From Neisseria perflava (GTDB taxonomy: Bacteria; Pseudomonadota; Gammaproteobacteria; Burkholderiales; Neisseriaceae), in contig NZ_JALJYC010000013.1 in assembly GCF_024170405.1 (NCBI RefSeq), positions 1-64,000 of the forward strand: a stretch of 64,000 nucleotides of DNA, given 5' to 3'. A program made the translations under genes and the position numbers. This document shows, one piece after another, positions 17,469-26,431 of this stretch. Within the stretch, counting starts at the first letter, position 1, and every line of letters starts with the position of its first letter. The notes below the pieces were generated by a model. It was not told where the DNA came from. It saw only the letters and a program-made list of their open reading frames with translations, and did no database searches.

Positions 17469-18536
17469 TTATTTTAAAGTGGCAATCGCGGCTTCGGCCA
17501 CGTCGTCCGCGCTGTGCGGCAAGGCCAGAGTGCGGGCGTTTTGCGCCCAAGCCAAACATTTTTCGCGGTCGAGACGGCTCAACACTTCCGCCAGACGTTC
17601 GGCGGTCAGCTGCGACTGCGGCAGCAGCAGACCGGCTTCGGCGTGCACCATAAAGCGGGCGTTGGCGGTTTGGTGGTCATCCACCGCGCTGGGCAGCGGT
17701 ACCAACAAAGCGCCGACACCGGCGGCGGTCAGTTCGGCAATGGTCAGCGCACCGGCGCGGCACACCACCAAATCGGCATCGCGGTAAGCCGACACCATAT
17801 CGGTAATAAATTCGGCGCACTCGGCTTCCACACCGGCGGCGGCATAAGCGGCCTGCAAATCGGCCAGCTTGTTGCGGCCGGATTGGTGAAACACCTGCGG
17901 GCGCTCGTTTTCCGGCAGCAAAGCCAAAGCCTGCGGCACGGTATTGTTCAACACCGTTGCACCCAAACTGCCGCCCATCACCAACACTTTCAGACGGCCT
18001 TCACGCTGCGCGAAACGCTCTTGTGGCGGCGGCAGGTTGGCAATATCCGCCCGCACGGGATTGCCGACCAAACCGTCTGCGTTTTCAAAGGCTTTCGGAA
18101 ATGCATACAACACGCGCGTTGCCCAGCGCGAAAGCTGCTTATTCGACAAACCGGCGACGGCGTTCTGCTCGTGAATCACAATCGGCACGCCCGACAGTTT
18201 CGCCGCCACCCCGCCGGGGAAGGTCACAAAGCCGCCAAAACCGATCACACAGGCCACGCGGTGTTTTTTGATAATCCTTTTGGCTTCGCGCACGGTTTTC
18301 CACAGAGTAAACGGCAACATCAGCTTGCGCTTGATACCGTTGCCGCGCACGCCTTTAATCGCCAGCGTTTCCAGCAAAATATCGTATTGCGGCACAATAC
18401 GCTCTTCCATCGAGCCTTCGCTGCCCAGCCAAATCACATGATGGCCGCGCGCGCGCAGCGAATCGGCCACCGCCAGCGCGGGGAAAATATGGCCGCCGGT
18501 ACCGCCGGCCATCAGCATAAATGTCTTGCCGCTCAT
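17469..18536 (-). CDS. murG: UDP-GlcNAc:lipid I GlcNAc transferase MurG
   Basis: MurG makes lipid II on the cytoplasmic face of the membrane. The 355-residue GT-B enzyme has the N-terminal GGTGGHIFPALAVADSLRARGH motif and FGGFVTFPGGVAAKL. It also has HEQNAVAGLSNKQLSRWA and the C-domain donor site VVCRAGALTIAELTAAGV. It starts four bases after the ftsW stop. Confidence 0.97.
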   Translation of the reverse strand: MSGKTFMLMAGGTGGHIFPALAVADSLRARGHHVIWLGSEGSMEERIVPQYDILLETLAIKGVRGNGIKRKLMLPFTLWKTVREAKRIIKKHRVACVIGFGGFVTFPGGVAAKLSGVPIVIHEQNAVAGLSNKQLSRWATRVLYAFPKAFENADGLVGNPVRADIANLPPPQERFAQREGRLKVLVMGGSLGATVLNNTVPQALALLPENERPQVFHQSGRNKLADLQAAYAAAGVEAECAEFITDMVSAYRDADLVVCRAGALTIAELTAAGVGALLVPLPSAVDDHQTANARFMVHAEAGLLLPQSQLTAERLAEVLSRLDREKCLAWAQNARTLALPHSADDVAEAAIATLK

Positions 18537-18540
18537 GGGC

Positions 18541-19722
18541 TTATTCCTCTATCTGGTAACCGCGCATTTTTTGGCGGTTTTCATAATCAATCCGCAACAG
18601 CAGGGTCATGCACACCAGCATGACCAACACCGCCGAGCCGCCGTAAGACATCAGCGGCAGGGTCAGACCCTTGGTCGGCAGGATACCGATGTTGACACCG
18701 ATATTGAAGAAACTTTGGATACCGAGCCAAATGCCGATGCCGTTGGCCACATACGCGCTGAAGGTCAAATCCAAATCCCGTGCCTGCTTGCCGATGGAAA
18801 AGGCGCGCAACACCAGCCAGCCGTAGCAGAACACCAATACGCACATACCCAAAAAGCCGAATTCCTCGCCAATCACGGCAAAAATAAAGTCGGTATGCGC
18901 CTCCGGCAGGTAAAAGCGTTTTTCCAAACTTGCGCCCAAACCCACGCCGAACCACTCCCCGCGCGCAATCGCCATCAGCGAATGGGTAAGCTGGTAGCCT
19001 TTGCCCAGCGGATCTGACCACGGGTCGAGAAACGCCGCCACACGCGCCATACGGTAAGGCGCAGCCAAAATCAGCAGCGCCATGCCCGCCAGCAGCAAGC
19101 CCATCAGCATGGCAAAATATTTCCACGGAAAACCGGCCAAAAACAGCATACCCGCCGCAATCGACACAATCACCACAAACGAGCCGAAGTCCGGCTGCAT
19201 CATAATCAGCAGCAGCCCCACCACCAGCAGGCTGCCCGGTTTGATGATTTTTTTCACCGACTGCAACACTTCCGCCTTGCGCGTAAACAGGCTAGCCAGA
19301 TACAGCACCACCGCCAGCTTGAATAATTCCGTCGGCTGCAAATTGACCGACCCAATGTGAATCCAGCGCGTCGCGCCGTTAATCTCGCGCCCGACCACCA
19401 GTACCAAGAGCAACATCAGGCCGCTGAAGGCAAAATACCACGGCATGATTTTCTTCCACCAGTTCATATTGAACAAAGCCAAGCCGCCGCAAATTACCAC
19501 GCTCAAGCCGACAAACACCGCCTGTTTGGTCACAAACGAATACTTGTCGCCGCCCTCCGCCGCCGCATACGCGATGGAGGCAGAGTAAATCATCATCAGG
19601 CTGAACGCCGTCATCAGGATAATCATCCACAGCAGCGACACGTCGATTTTCTGACCGCTGCGCACAATCGGCCGATCGAGAAAAACAGACAAACGGGGAA
19701 GTTTTAGGAAATCAGTTTTCAT
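18541..19722 (-). CDS. ftsW: SEDS glycosyltransferase FtsW
   Basis: FtsW polymerises septal peptidoglycan together with PBP2/FtsI. The 393-residue protein has about ten membrane helices and the SEDS signature HTDFIFAVIGEEFGFLG. It also has the conserved GRE-NGATRWI region and the late GIWLGIQSFFNIGVNIGILP block. It is followed closely by murG. The gap upstream to murD (19723-20084) holds a repeat element. Confidence 0.95.
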   Translation of the reverse strand: MKTDFLKLPRLSVFLDRPIVRSGQKIDVSLLWMIILMTAFSLMMIYSASIAYAAAEGGDKYSFVTKQAVFVGLSVVICGGLALFNMNWWKKIMPWYFAFSGLMLLLVLVVGREINGATRWIHIGSVNLQPTELFKLAVVLYLASLFTRKAEVLQSVKKIIKPGSLLVVGLLLIMMQPDFGSFVVIVSIAAGMLFLAGFPWKYFAMLMGLLLAGMALLILAAPYRMARVAAFLDPWSDPLGKGYQLTHSLMAIARGEWFGVGLGASLEKRFYLPEAHTDFIFAVIGEEFGFLGMCVLVFCYGWLVLRAFSIGKQARDLDLTFSAYVANGIGIWLGIQSFFNIGVNIGILPTKGLTLPLMSYGGSAVLVMLVCMTLLLRIDYENRQKMRGYQIEE

Positions 19723-19740
19723 TATTTTATTGGGGTTGTG

Positions 19741-19778
19741 TTTTCAGACGGCCTGAATGATTTGAGGCCGTCTGAAAA
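19741..19778 (-). terminator. DUS inverted-pair hairpin
   Basis: TTTTCAGACGGCCT (19741-19754) pairs with AGGCCGTCTGAAAA (19765-19778) between murD and ftsW. It could stop or reduce read-through from murD. Confidence 0.6.
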
Positions 19779-19820
19779 AATGTGGCGAGCGGTTCAATGC
19801 GGGGTCGGAATAAAATTCCA

Positions 19821-20067
19821 AATATTATATTGTTTTCAGAACAGTAGGTATCTTCATTAGACAGAAAATCGCCAGATTTTCGTCATTCCCGCGCAGGCGG
19901 GAATCCAGACGTTTGAATTCCTGTTATCTTGGAAATATTGCAGAAATATTTGGCTTCTGGATTCCCGCCTGCGCGGGAACGACGAATCCTTGCGGATTCT
20001 GTCTGCCTAACAAAATACGTTTCTGAAGTCCAAAAAATATTCTATTGGCCTACTCCACACTCACGTT
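19821..20067. repeat. dRS3-bounded neisserial mosaic repeat, copy 2
   Basis: The dRS3 palindromes lie at 19885-19904 and 19961-19980 (the latter with one mismatch). Outer flanks match copy 3 in the same orientation, and the right end keeps ACTCACGTT of the terminal repeat. It fills the ftsW-murD gap inside the dcw cluster. Confidence 0.8.
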
Positions 20068-20084
20068 ATTCACTCATTCAGATT

Positions 20085-21422
20085 TTACAAAGCCTTAAAC
20101 GCTTCAACAAACACTTGGGCGCGGTGGGCGTAACCGTCGAACATATCAAAGCTGGCACAAGCCGGGCTGAGTAACACGATGTCGCCTGATTCGGCTTGGC
20201 GGTAGGCCGTCTGAACCGCCTCTTGCAGCGTGGCGCAATCGGTGAGCGGCACACCACAGCCGGCCAAATCTTGACGGATTTGCGGCGCGTCCACGCCCAT
20301 CAGCAACACACCTTTGGCCTTGCCCTTGAGTGCCTCGCGCAGCGGGGTAAAGTCCTGTCCTTTGCCCATACCGCCCAAAATCACCCACAGCGGGCTTTGC
20401 AGACCGGCAATCGCGGCGGCGGTGGCGCCGACATTGGTGCCTTTGCTGTCGTCAATAAAGGTTATGCCGTTTTTCTCACCCACTTTTTCCACGCGGTGCG
20501 GCAGACCTTGGAAGGTTTTGACGTGTTCCAACAATTCGTTGCGCGGCAGACCGATGGCCTCACACAAGGCAAGCGCAGCCAAGACATTGGCGGCGTTGTG
20601 CAAACCTTGCAGCGGAATCTCGGCGGCATCAATCAAATCGCTGCCGCCCTGTTTCAGACGGTCTGATTCGCGGTCAAACCAATAATCGGCCTCATGTGCC
20701 AGCGAAAACCATTTCACGTCGCGGCCGTGGCGTTTCATGGCGCGGCAGAACACATCATCGGCATTCAATACCTGCACGCCTTCGCCACGGAAAATCTTGT
20801 CTTTCGCATGGGCGTAGTCCAGCAAATCGTCGTAGCGGTCGAGGTGGTCTTCGGAAATATTCAACACGGTGGCGGCGCTGGGGCGCAAATGCTCGGTGTT
20901 TTCTAATTGAAAACTGGACAATTCCAACACCCACACATCGGCTTTTTTACCGCCGCGCTGCAATTCGGCTTCCAACACCGGCGTGCCGATATTGCCCGCA
21001 ATCACGGTATCCAAACCGCATTTGATACACAGGTAGCCGACCAGACTGGTCACGGTGGTTTTGCCGTTGCTGCCGGTAATGGCGATGACTTTGTCGCCGC
21101 GCTCATTCAACACACCTGCCAAAATCTCAATATCGCCGACCACGCGCCCGCCGCGCTGTTTAAACGCTTCGATTTCGGGGGTGCGCTCGGTAATGCCCGG
21201 GCTGAGTGCCAAAACTTCAAAGCCGTTGTCCAGCGCGTCTTTCAGATTGCCGGTATAAAAGGTCAGGCCGTCAAACATCTTGCCGATTTGCGACACGCGC
21301 TCAGGCTTCAATTCGGCATCGTAAGCCGCTACCTGCGCCCCTGCCCCACGCAAGAATGCAATCATGGAAATACCCGTGCCGCCCAAGCCGGCGACTAAAA
21401 CTTTTTTGTTTTGCCAATTCAT
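20085..21422 (-). CDS. murD: UDP-MurNAc-L-Ala--D-Glu ligase
   Basis: MurD adds D-glutamate to UDP-MurNAc-L-Ala. The ATG at 21422 (MNWQNKKVLVAGLGGTGIS) gives 445 residues and is preferred over a TTG five codons upstream. Motifs include the N-terminal GLGGTGIS loop, the P-loop GSNGKTTVTSL, the ELSSFQLENTEHLRPSAA stretch, HLDRYDD and the C-terminal SPACASFDMF. Its first nine codons are repeated almost exactly at 22259-22286, beyond the SLATT gene. The usual neighbour, mraY, is displaced by about 1.9 kb. Confidence 0.97.
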   Translation of the reverse strand: MNWQNKKVLVAGLGGTGISMIAFLRGAGAQVAAYDAELKPERVSQIGKMFDGLTFYTGNLKDALDNGFEVLALSPGITERTPEIEAFKQRGGRVVGDIEILAGVLNERGDKVIAITGSNGKTTVTSLVGYLCIKCGLDTVIAGNIGTPVLEAELQRGGKKADVWVLELSSFQLENTEHLRPSAATVLNISEDHLDRYDDLLDYAHAKDKIFRGEGVQVLNADDVFCRAMKRHGRDVKWFSLAHEADYWFDRESDRLKQGGSDLIDAAEIPLQGLHNAANVLAALALCEAIGLPRNELLEHVKTFQGLPHRVEKVGEKNGITFIDDSKGTNVGATAAAIAGLQSPLWVILGGMGKGQDFTPLREALKGKAKGVLLMGVDAPQIRQDLAGCGVPLTDCATLQEAVQTAYRQAESGDIVLLSPACASFDMFDGYAHRAQVFVEAFKAL

Positions 21423-21534
21423 GCCCTGCAATTCCAATCTAAATAAATATTTTCAAATTATATCAATCATATCTTGGATAGAATATCTGTAAATCCAATT
21501 AAGTCTGCAATAACAACAAGTTCCAATATAATCA

Positions 21535-22182
21535 TTAATATAGGTAGAAAAAAGCTGCAGTATGAAGACTCCAAAATTTTTTAAAATAATAGGAGCTAAA
21601 AACTTTATCTTTATATTCCTTATCACTATTGATATGAATCAAATAATCTATACCCATATGTTGTTCAGCAGAAGATAATATCTGATGATATTCTTTTTGA
21701 TATTTTCCCATATCTTCATCGGTTACTATTCTGCCAGTATTTTCATTAGTTTCTTCAGTTGCCTCATCTTTATTAATCTTCTCTATACTTTTATTAAATA
21801 TATCCTGTCGACTATTATCTTGCTTCACTCTCAATTTCTTTACAAATGCTCTTAACTTACCACCACAATCCTGTAATTTATATATCCTTAAATCATACCC
21901 AGCCATTGAAATAATTACAGAATATACCAATGTTGCAACAGCTAGAAAAATTTGGAAAATATTTAAAAATTCCGCACTAAACTTATGTGGTGGCGGGTAA
22001 TGCATTACCCATAGAGGGATAAAAATTAAGCCTAAAGAAAGCATTGTAGTCACGCAAAAAGTAAGATGCTTGAATCTCATCAATCTATCAGCTGCTATAT
22101 ACTTACAATTTGCAGTAATTCTTGCTGAATATAGTAGCTGCTCGAATGCAGACTTTTCTTTTTTCTGTTCAGAGTTTCCCAT
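21535..22182 (-). CDS. SLATT-type two-TM protein, orphan
   Basis: The 215-residue product has the layout of the SLATT (SMODS and SLOG-associating 2TM effector) superfamily, probably family 5. An N-terminal helix FEQLLYSARITANCKYIAADRL with the family-like R-x-T...A-x-R-L pattern precedes a hydrophobic segment LTFCVTTMLSLGLIFIPLWV. A second hydrophobic segment (IFQIFLAVATLVYSVIISMAG) is followed by a long charged C-terminal tail. SLATT proteins are thought to act as membrane-perturbing effectors in nucleotide-signalling defence systems. No cyclase, SLOG, reverse transcriptase or toxin gene lies beside it. The DNA is much richer in A+T than its neighbours, suggesting recent acquisition. The ATG at 22182 is preferred to a TTG 16 codons upstream. 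The function is inferred from fold resemblance only. Confidence 0.65.
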   Translation of the reverse strand: MGNSEQKKEKSAFEQLLYSARITANCKYIAADRLMRFKHLTFCVTTMLSLGLIFIPLWVMHYPPPHKFSAEFLNIFQIFLAVATLVYSVIISMAGYDLRIYKLQDCGGKLRAFVKKLRVKQDNSRQDIFNKSIEKINKDEATEETNENTGRIVTDEDMGKYQKEYHQILSSAEQHMGIDYLIHINSDKEYKDKVFSSYYFKKFWSLHTAAFFYLY

Positions 22183-22232
22183 CAAATAAATCCAAATAAT
22201 ATAGTTATTTAATTTAATATTATTACGCAAAT

Positions 22233-22250
22233 GGTGGGTTAAAACCCACC
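22233..22250. repeat. Short palindrome GGTGGGTT-AA-AACCCACC
   Basis: A perfect 8-bp inverted repeat with a two-base centre lies upstream of the SLATT gene. A degenerate relative (GTGGTTTTAACCCACC) recurs at 22322-22337, so the pair brackets the duplicated murD stub. Confidence 0.6.
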
Positions 22251-22258
22251 CTACTTTT

Positions 22259-22286
22259 CTAAAACTTTTTTGTTTTGCCAGTTCAT
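22259..22286 (-). pseudogene. Duplicated 5' stub of murD
   Basis: These 28 bases match the murD start region 21395-21422 at 27 positions and would encode MNWQNKKVL in the same orientation. The stub then runs out of frame into the SLATT upstream region. It forms a direct repeat 864 bp from the genuine murD start. Confidence 0.85.
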
Positions 22287-22360
22287 TGTGTTAACCGTAT
22301 TTTGTTTGTCATTTGCAGAGTGTGGTTTTAACCCACCCTATTTGTCTTACATAGATTGCT

Positions 22361-22396
22361 TTCAGACGGCCTTTGTAATGATAAGGCCGTCTGAAA
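22361..22396 (-). terminator. DUS inverted-pair terminator
   Basis: TTCAGACGGCCTT pairs with AAGGCCGTCTGAA directly after the truncated haemoglobin gene on the minus strand. It may separate that gene from SLATT and murD. Confidence 0.7.
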
Positions 22397-22409
22397 ACCG
22401 TTTGTCTAT

Positions 22410-22892
22410 TCAAAAAAATCCCGCAATCCCGTATTCCGCCAACAATACTTTCAATTCCGCCAAACGCATTTCTAGCGGTACGGCGGCGGGCGGTTGCGGC
22501 GGCGGATGATTCGCTTCGTTTTGGTTGCGCATCCAATCGCCCAAGGCAAACAGGTTCAGCAGCAGGGCTTCGGCGTATTTCTTATCCAAACCGCTGTCAT
22601 GCAGGGCTTGGGCGAAACAGGCTATCCATTGGTTGCGCGTTTTCACGGTCACGGCAAACGGCATATGCCGCGCACGCAAGCGCGGATGGCCGTGCGCCTG
22701 CTCGTACAAAGGCGGCCCGCCCAGCCAGCCGCTGAGAAATTGATACAGCCGCTCGCGAGCGTAATCCAAGCTTTCGCTGTGGGTGGCGCGCAGGGCGGCG
22801 TAGCGGCGGTCGCTGTCCATCAAATCGTAGAAGCGGGCAACAAGCGCGGTTACACCTGCATCGCCGCCGATAATTTCATACAGAGTAGCCAT
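22410..22892 (-). CDS. Group II truncated haemoglobin
   Basis: The 160-residue protein is a 2-on-2 globin: ATLYEIIGGDAGVTALVARFYDLMD at the N terminus, LYQFLSGWLGGPPLYEQAHGHPRLRARHMPF with the proximal His region, and TRNQWIACFAQALHDSGL with the conserved Trp. The C-terminal tail is Pro-rich (HPPPQPPAAVP). Such globins bind oxygen or detoxify nitric oxide or peroxide in the cytoplasm. It sits inside the dcw cluster, 15 bases after a small membrane protein gene. That placement is not part of the ancestral cluster. Confidence 0.9.
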   Translation of the reverse strand: MATLYEIIGGDAGVTALVARFYDLMDSDRRYAALRATHSESLDYARERLYQFLSGWLGGPPLYEQAHGHPRLRARHMPFAVTVKTRNQWIACFAQALHDSGLDKKYAEALLLNLFALGDWMRNQNEANHPPPQPPAAVPLEMRLAELKVLLAEYGIAGFF

Positions 22893-22907
22893 TTTTCAGA
22901 CGGCCTT

Positions 22908-23198
22908 TCAACCTACGGCGGCAACCGCCAACAGAAACGGAAGCAGCGCCCCCAGCAGATACACCGCCAGCCAAAGCAGCAGACTGTCGCTGACACGGCG
23001 CAGTAGGGCGAAATAGCCCCATGTGTATAAAAAGAGCGAAACCAAGCCCAGCAGCAGCGTGCCGCTTATGCCGAATACGGCTGACCATATGCCGCTCAGC
23101 AGCGTATAGGCCAACGCCCAATGCCACGCCCGGCTGTTTTCGGTAAAAAACGATTCCTGCAATTTGCCGAATACCAACAGCAATAATATCCCCAACAT
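22908..23198 (-). CDS. Small hydrophobic membrane protein
   Basis: The 96-residue protein is almost wholly hydrophobic, with about three membrane helices (residues 1-10, 27-62 and 70-94). I do not recognise a family. It lies between mraY and the truncated haemoglobin gene on the same strand with short spacing, so it is probably co-transcribed. Its position in the dcw cluster suggests an inserted accessory gene rather than a cell wall enzyme. Confidence 0.6.
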   Translation of the reverse strand: MLGILLLLVFGKLQESFFTENSRAWHWALAYTLLSGIWSAVFGISGTLLLGLVSLFLYTWGYFALLRRVSDSLLLWLAVYLLGALLPFLLAVAAVG

Positions 23199-23303
23199 TG
23201 TTTATTCCCTTTCCTGTGTGAAAGTGATTCAAACAACGAAGCGTAAACAATCGGCGGCAGTATCTGCCTGCTCTTTATATGTTATATATTTTTTCAGACG
23301 GCC

Positions 23304-24386
23304 TTAGCGGATTTTCAGGCTGCTCAAACCAATCAAGACCAATACAATGGTGATAATCCAGAAGCGCACCACCACCTGCGTTTCTTTCCAGCCTTTTTGC
23401 TCGTAATGGTGGTGAATCGGCGCCATCAGGAAAATGCGTTTTTTGGTACGTTTGTACCAGCCGACCTGCAACATCACCGATACGGCCTCCACCACAAACA
23501 GGCCGCCCATAATCACCAAGACAAATTCTTGGCGGATAATCACGGCCACCGTGCCCAAAGCCGCGCCCAGCGCCAATGCGCCGACATCACCCATAAATAC
23601 CTGCGCGGGATAAGCGTTGAACCACAAAAAGCCCAAACACGCGCCGCACATGGCGGTACAGAAAATCACCACTTCGTTGGCGCCGCTGACATACGGCAGT
23701 TGCAAATAACGGGCAAATTCGGCATGGCCGCTGGCGTAGGCGAAAATCGCCAGACCCGCCGCCACCAACACCACGGGGAAGGCGGCCAAGCCGTCCAAAC
23801 CGTCGGTCAGGTTGACCGCGTTAGACGTACCGACGATGGTCAGGTAGCTCAAAATAATAAAGCCGATAAAGCCCAGCGGCAGGGCGATTTGTTTGAAGAA
23901 AGGCACGATTAAAATATCATTGGCGCTGCTGCTGGCGAGGAAAAACAAGGCCAAACCCGCCCCCAAAGCCACGCTCGACTGCCACACCATTTTGAAACGG
24001 GCAGACACGCCGTTGGGGTCTTTATACACCACTTTGCGCCAGTCATCGTAAAAGCCCAATGCGCCGGTCGCCAGCAACACCGCCAGCAGAATCCAGATAT
24101 ACGGATTCGCCCAGTTGCCCCACAGCAGGGTGGATACGGCAATTGCAGTCAGAATCAGCGATCCGCCCATGGTCGGCGTGCCGTTTTTTACCAAGTGGGT
24201 CTGCGGGCCGTCGGTGCGCACGGCTTGGCCGACTTTCAGCGCAGTCAGCTTGCGGATGGTCCACGGACCCAAAAGCAGTGAAAACGCCAGCGCGGTCAAT
24301 GCCGCCATCACAGCGCGGAAGGTGGTGTATTGAAATACATTCAGCGCGGAAAACCAATCGCTGAAGTGGGCTAACCATAAAAACAT
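23304..24386 (-). CDS. mraY: Phospho-MurNAc-pentapeptide transferase MraY
   Basis: MraY makes lipid I by transferring phospho-MurNAc-pentapeptide to undecaprenyl phosphate in the membrane. The 360-residue protein has about ten helices, the early GTPTMGGSLIL motif, the DDWRK catalytic aspartates, the NAVNLTDGLDGLA motif and the late FLMAPIHHHYEQKGW loop. The length is standard. Confidence 0.97.
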   Translation of the reverse strand: MFLWLAHFSDWFSALNVFQYTTFRAVMAALTALAFSLLLGPWTIRKLTALKVGQAVRTDGPQTHLVKNGTPTMGGSLILTAIAVSTLLWGNWANPYIWILLAVLLATGALGFYDDWRKVVYKDPNGVSARFKMVWQSSVALGAGLALFFLASSSANDILIVPFFKQIALPLGFIGFIILSYLTIVGTSNAVNLTDGLDGLAAFPVVLVAAGLAIFAYASGHAEFARYLQLPYVSGANEVVIFCTAMCGACLGFLWFNAYPAQVFMGDVGALALGAALGTVAVIIRQEFVLVIMGGLFVVEAVSVMLQVGWYKRTKKRIFLMAPIHHHYEQKGWKETQVVVRFWIITIVLVLIGLSSLKIR

Positions 24387-24467
24387 AACATGTCTTTCCT
24401 TGTGTATTTATTCGTATCGCGGCGCGAGGCCGTCTGAAAAATGGTTCGGCGGCTTAATCTGCAAACG

Positions 24468-24977
24468 TCAGTCAATCCGATCCGCTTCAATATCGTATTC
24501 TTCGTTGTCTTCGTCATCGCCGGGCAGATAATCGGTGTAAATCATCATAACCACGCTTTGTCCGTCGGCTTCGTGTGCCAATAAGGATAAGGAAGTCAAC
24601 AAATCGGCCAGTTGGGTCACAAATTCGCCGTTGTCTTTATCGGCTTCGTCTTCAAAACTGTTTTCCTCGATAAAACCGAATTCTTCCGATTTCGCCCATT
24701 CCGCCGCCCATCCTTTCAAGGTTGCTTCATCGGCGGCAGCCAGCAAATCCAGCAAACGCGGCGGCACTTGATACAGCGAGTAATCCTGCGCTTCTTCCAC
24801 GGGAATCAGCTCGTGCCGGTCAAAATCGAAGTCTTCGCCTGCGGCAATCGCAAACACATTGGCCATATCGACATCAGTCAGGCCGGAAGTTTCCAACGCT
24901 TCGGCAGGATGAGCCATTTGCGCCGCAATTTCACGCGCCTGCTCTTCGGTTTGGATGTAAAAAGCGCAATCAAACAT
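24468..24977 (-). CDS. Hypothetical acidic protein in dcw
   Basis: The 169-residue protein is very acidic, with an Asp/Glu-rich tail (LPGDDEDNEEYDIEADRID), and is predicted soluble with no signal peptide. The N-terminal half (MFDCAFYIQTEEQAREIAAQ, then DFDRHELIPVEEAQDYSLYQVPP) loosely resembles DUF1877-type immunity or accessory proteins, but I cannot assign a family firmly. The ATG at 24977 has GGAAAG ten bases upstream and is preferred to a TTG nine codons earlier. It lies between murF and mraY on the same strand. Confidence 0.65.
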   Translation of the reverse strand: MFDCAFYIQTEEQAREIAAQMAHPAEALETSGLTDVDMANVFAIAAGEDFDFDRHELIPVEEAQDYSLYQVPPRLLDLLAAADEATLKGWAAEWAKSEEFGFIEENSFEDEADKDNGEFVTQLADLLTSLSLLAHEADGQSVVMMIYTDYLPGDDEDNEEYDIEADRID

Positions 24978-25037
24978 AATCTTTTTTCTTTCCGGAACAC
25001 GCAAGCAGCGCCTTCCTATTGTCTTTGCAGGCAGTTT

Positions 25038-26405
25038 TCAGACGGCCTGTTTGTCCAGCAACGCTTCGACCACTTCTTCCATCGCCATAAAGCGCGAACC
25101 TTTCACCAACACATTCGCCCCCTCGGGCAAATCGTGGCTCATCACCTGAATCAGCGGGTCTTTGGCAGCGAACCACAAACCGGCCGCACCGAAAGTTTCC
25201 GCCGCTTCCACGCTGTCATCGCCGACAAAATAGGCAAACTCAATGCCCTTGTCGCGGGCATACGCGCCCACTTCGGCATGCATGGCGGCGGCTTCATCGT
25301 CGCCCAATTCGCCCATATCGCCCATCACAAACACGCGCGGAGAGGACAGCGCGGCCAATACGTCAATCGCTGCTTTCATGCTGTCAGGATTGGCGTTGTA
25401 GGTATCGTCAATCACAGTAGCACCTTTGATACCGGCTTTGATTTGTAGACGGCCTTTGATGTTGCTGAACGCTTTGAGGCCGCCTGAAATTTGTTGCAGA
25501 CTCAAACCGGCAGCCTGCGCCAAAGCTGCGGCGGCGCAGGCGTTGGCAATATTATGGCGGCCGGGTACGGGCAGCACCACGGCGGCGCATTCTTCGCCGC
25601 TGACCAAATCAAAAGTGCAGGACAAGGGATTCAACACAATATTTTCCGCGTGTACATCGCCGCTTTCCGCGCCGAAAGTACGCGTATTCGAACCAGCGGT
25701 CGCGGCTTTAAATACGTCGATATTGGCGTCTTGCGCCGGAATCAGCGCGAGGCCGTCTGAAGACAGCCCTTGGTAAATCTCGCTTTTGGCCTTGGCAATA
25801 TCGCCCACGCCGTCAAAACCGCAGCCGACATGCGCGCGCAGGGCATTGTTGACCAAAGCCGCGTCGGGGCGGGCAATGCGGGTCAGCAAGGCCAGTTCGC
25901 CAAAATGGTTCATGCCCATTTCAATCACGGCATAGCGGTGTTTTCCGTTTAATTTCAAAAGAGTTAAGGGCAGGCCGATGTGGTTGTTGAAATTGCCCGC
26001 CGTCGCCAATACCGCTTCTTCGCCGAAGGCATGACGCAATACACCTGCCAGCATTTCTTTCACGGTAGTTTTGCCGCTGGAGCCGGTAATGCCGAACACA
26101 AACGGATTCACATTATCACGCCAAGCCGCCGCCAGTGTTTGCAGGGCAGCAAGCGTGTCGTCCACTTTCAATGCACCAACCAGCGCGGCGCAGTCGTCGC
26201 GCGACACCACCGCCGCAGCCGCGCCTTGCGCCAATACGTCGGCAACAAAATCATGCGCGTCAAAACGCTCGCCTGCCAAAGCAAAAAATACATCACCCTC
26301 GCGGATGTCGCGGCTGTCGGTGACAATACGGTTTACCGCCTTATTTTCAGACGGCAACGGCAGATTAAGGGTTTGGCAGATAAAGTTTAGGTCTAAAGGT
26401 TTCAT
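25038..26405 (-). CDS. murF: UDP-MurNAc-tripeptide--D-Ala-D-Ala ligase MurF
   Basis: MurF adds D-Ala-D-Ala to complete the cytoplasmic precursor. The 455-residue protein shows the ATP loop GITGSSGKTTVKEML, the EMGMNHFGELALLTRIARP region, DDTYNANPDSMKAAID and the late GDMGELG motif. It follows the M23 lipoprotein gene by 26 bases that include an uptake sequence. Confidence 0.97.
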   Translation of the reverse strand: MKPLDLNFICQTLNLPLPSENKAVNRIVTDSRDIREGDVFFALAGERFDAHDFVADVLAQGAAAAVVSRDDCAALVGALKVDDTLAALQTLAAAWRDNVNPFVFGITGSSGKTTVKEMLAGVLRHAFGEEAVLATAGNFNNHIGLPLTLLKLNGKHRYAVIEMGMNHFGELALLTRIARPDAALVNNALRAHVGCGFDGVGDIAKAKSEIYQGLSSDGLALIPAQDANIDVFKAATAGSNTRTFGAESGDVHAENIVLNPLSCTFDLVSGEECAAVVLPVPGRHNIANACAAAALAQAAGLSLQQISGGLKAFSNIKGRLQIKAGIKGATVIDDTYNANPDSMKAAIDVLAALSSPRVFVMGDMGELGDDEAAAMHAEVGAYARDKGIEFAYFVGDDSVEAAETFGAAGLWFAAKDPLIQVMSHDLPEGANVLVKGSRFMAMEEVVEALLDKQAV

Positions 26406-26431
26406 ATCTTTTTCTTTGTTTTTCAGACGGC

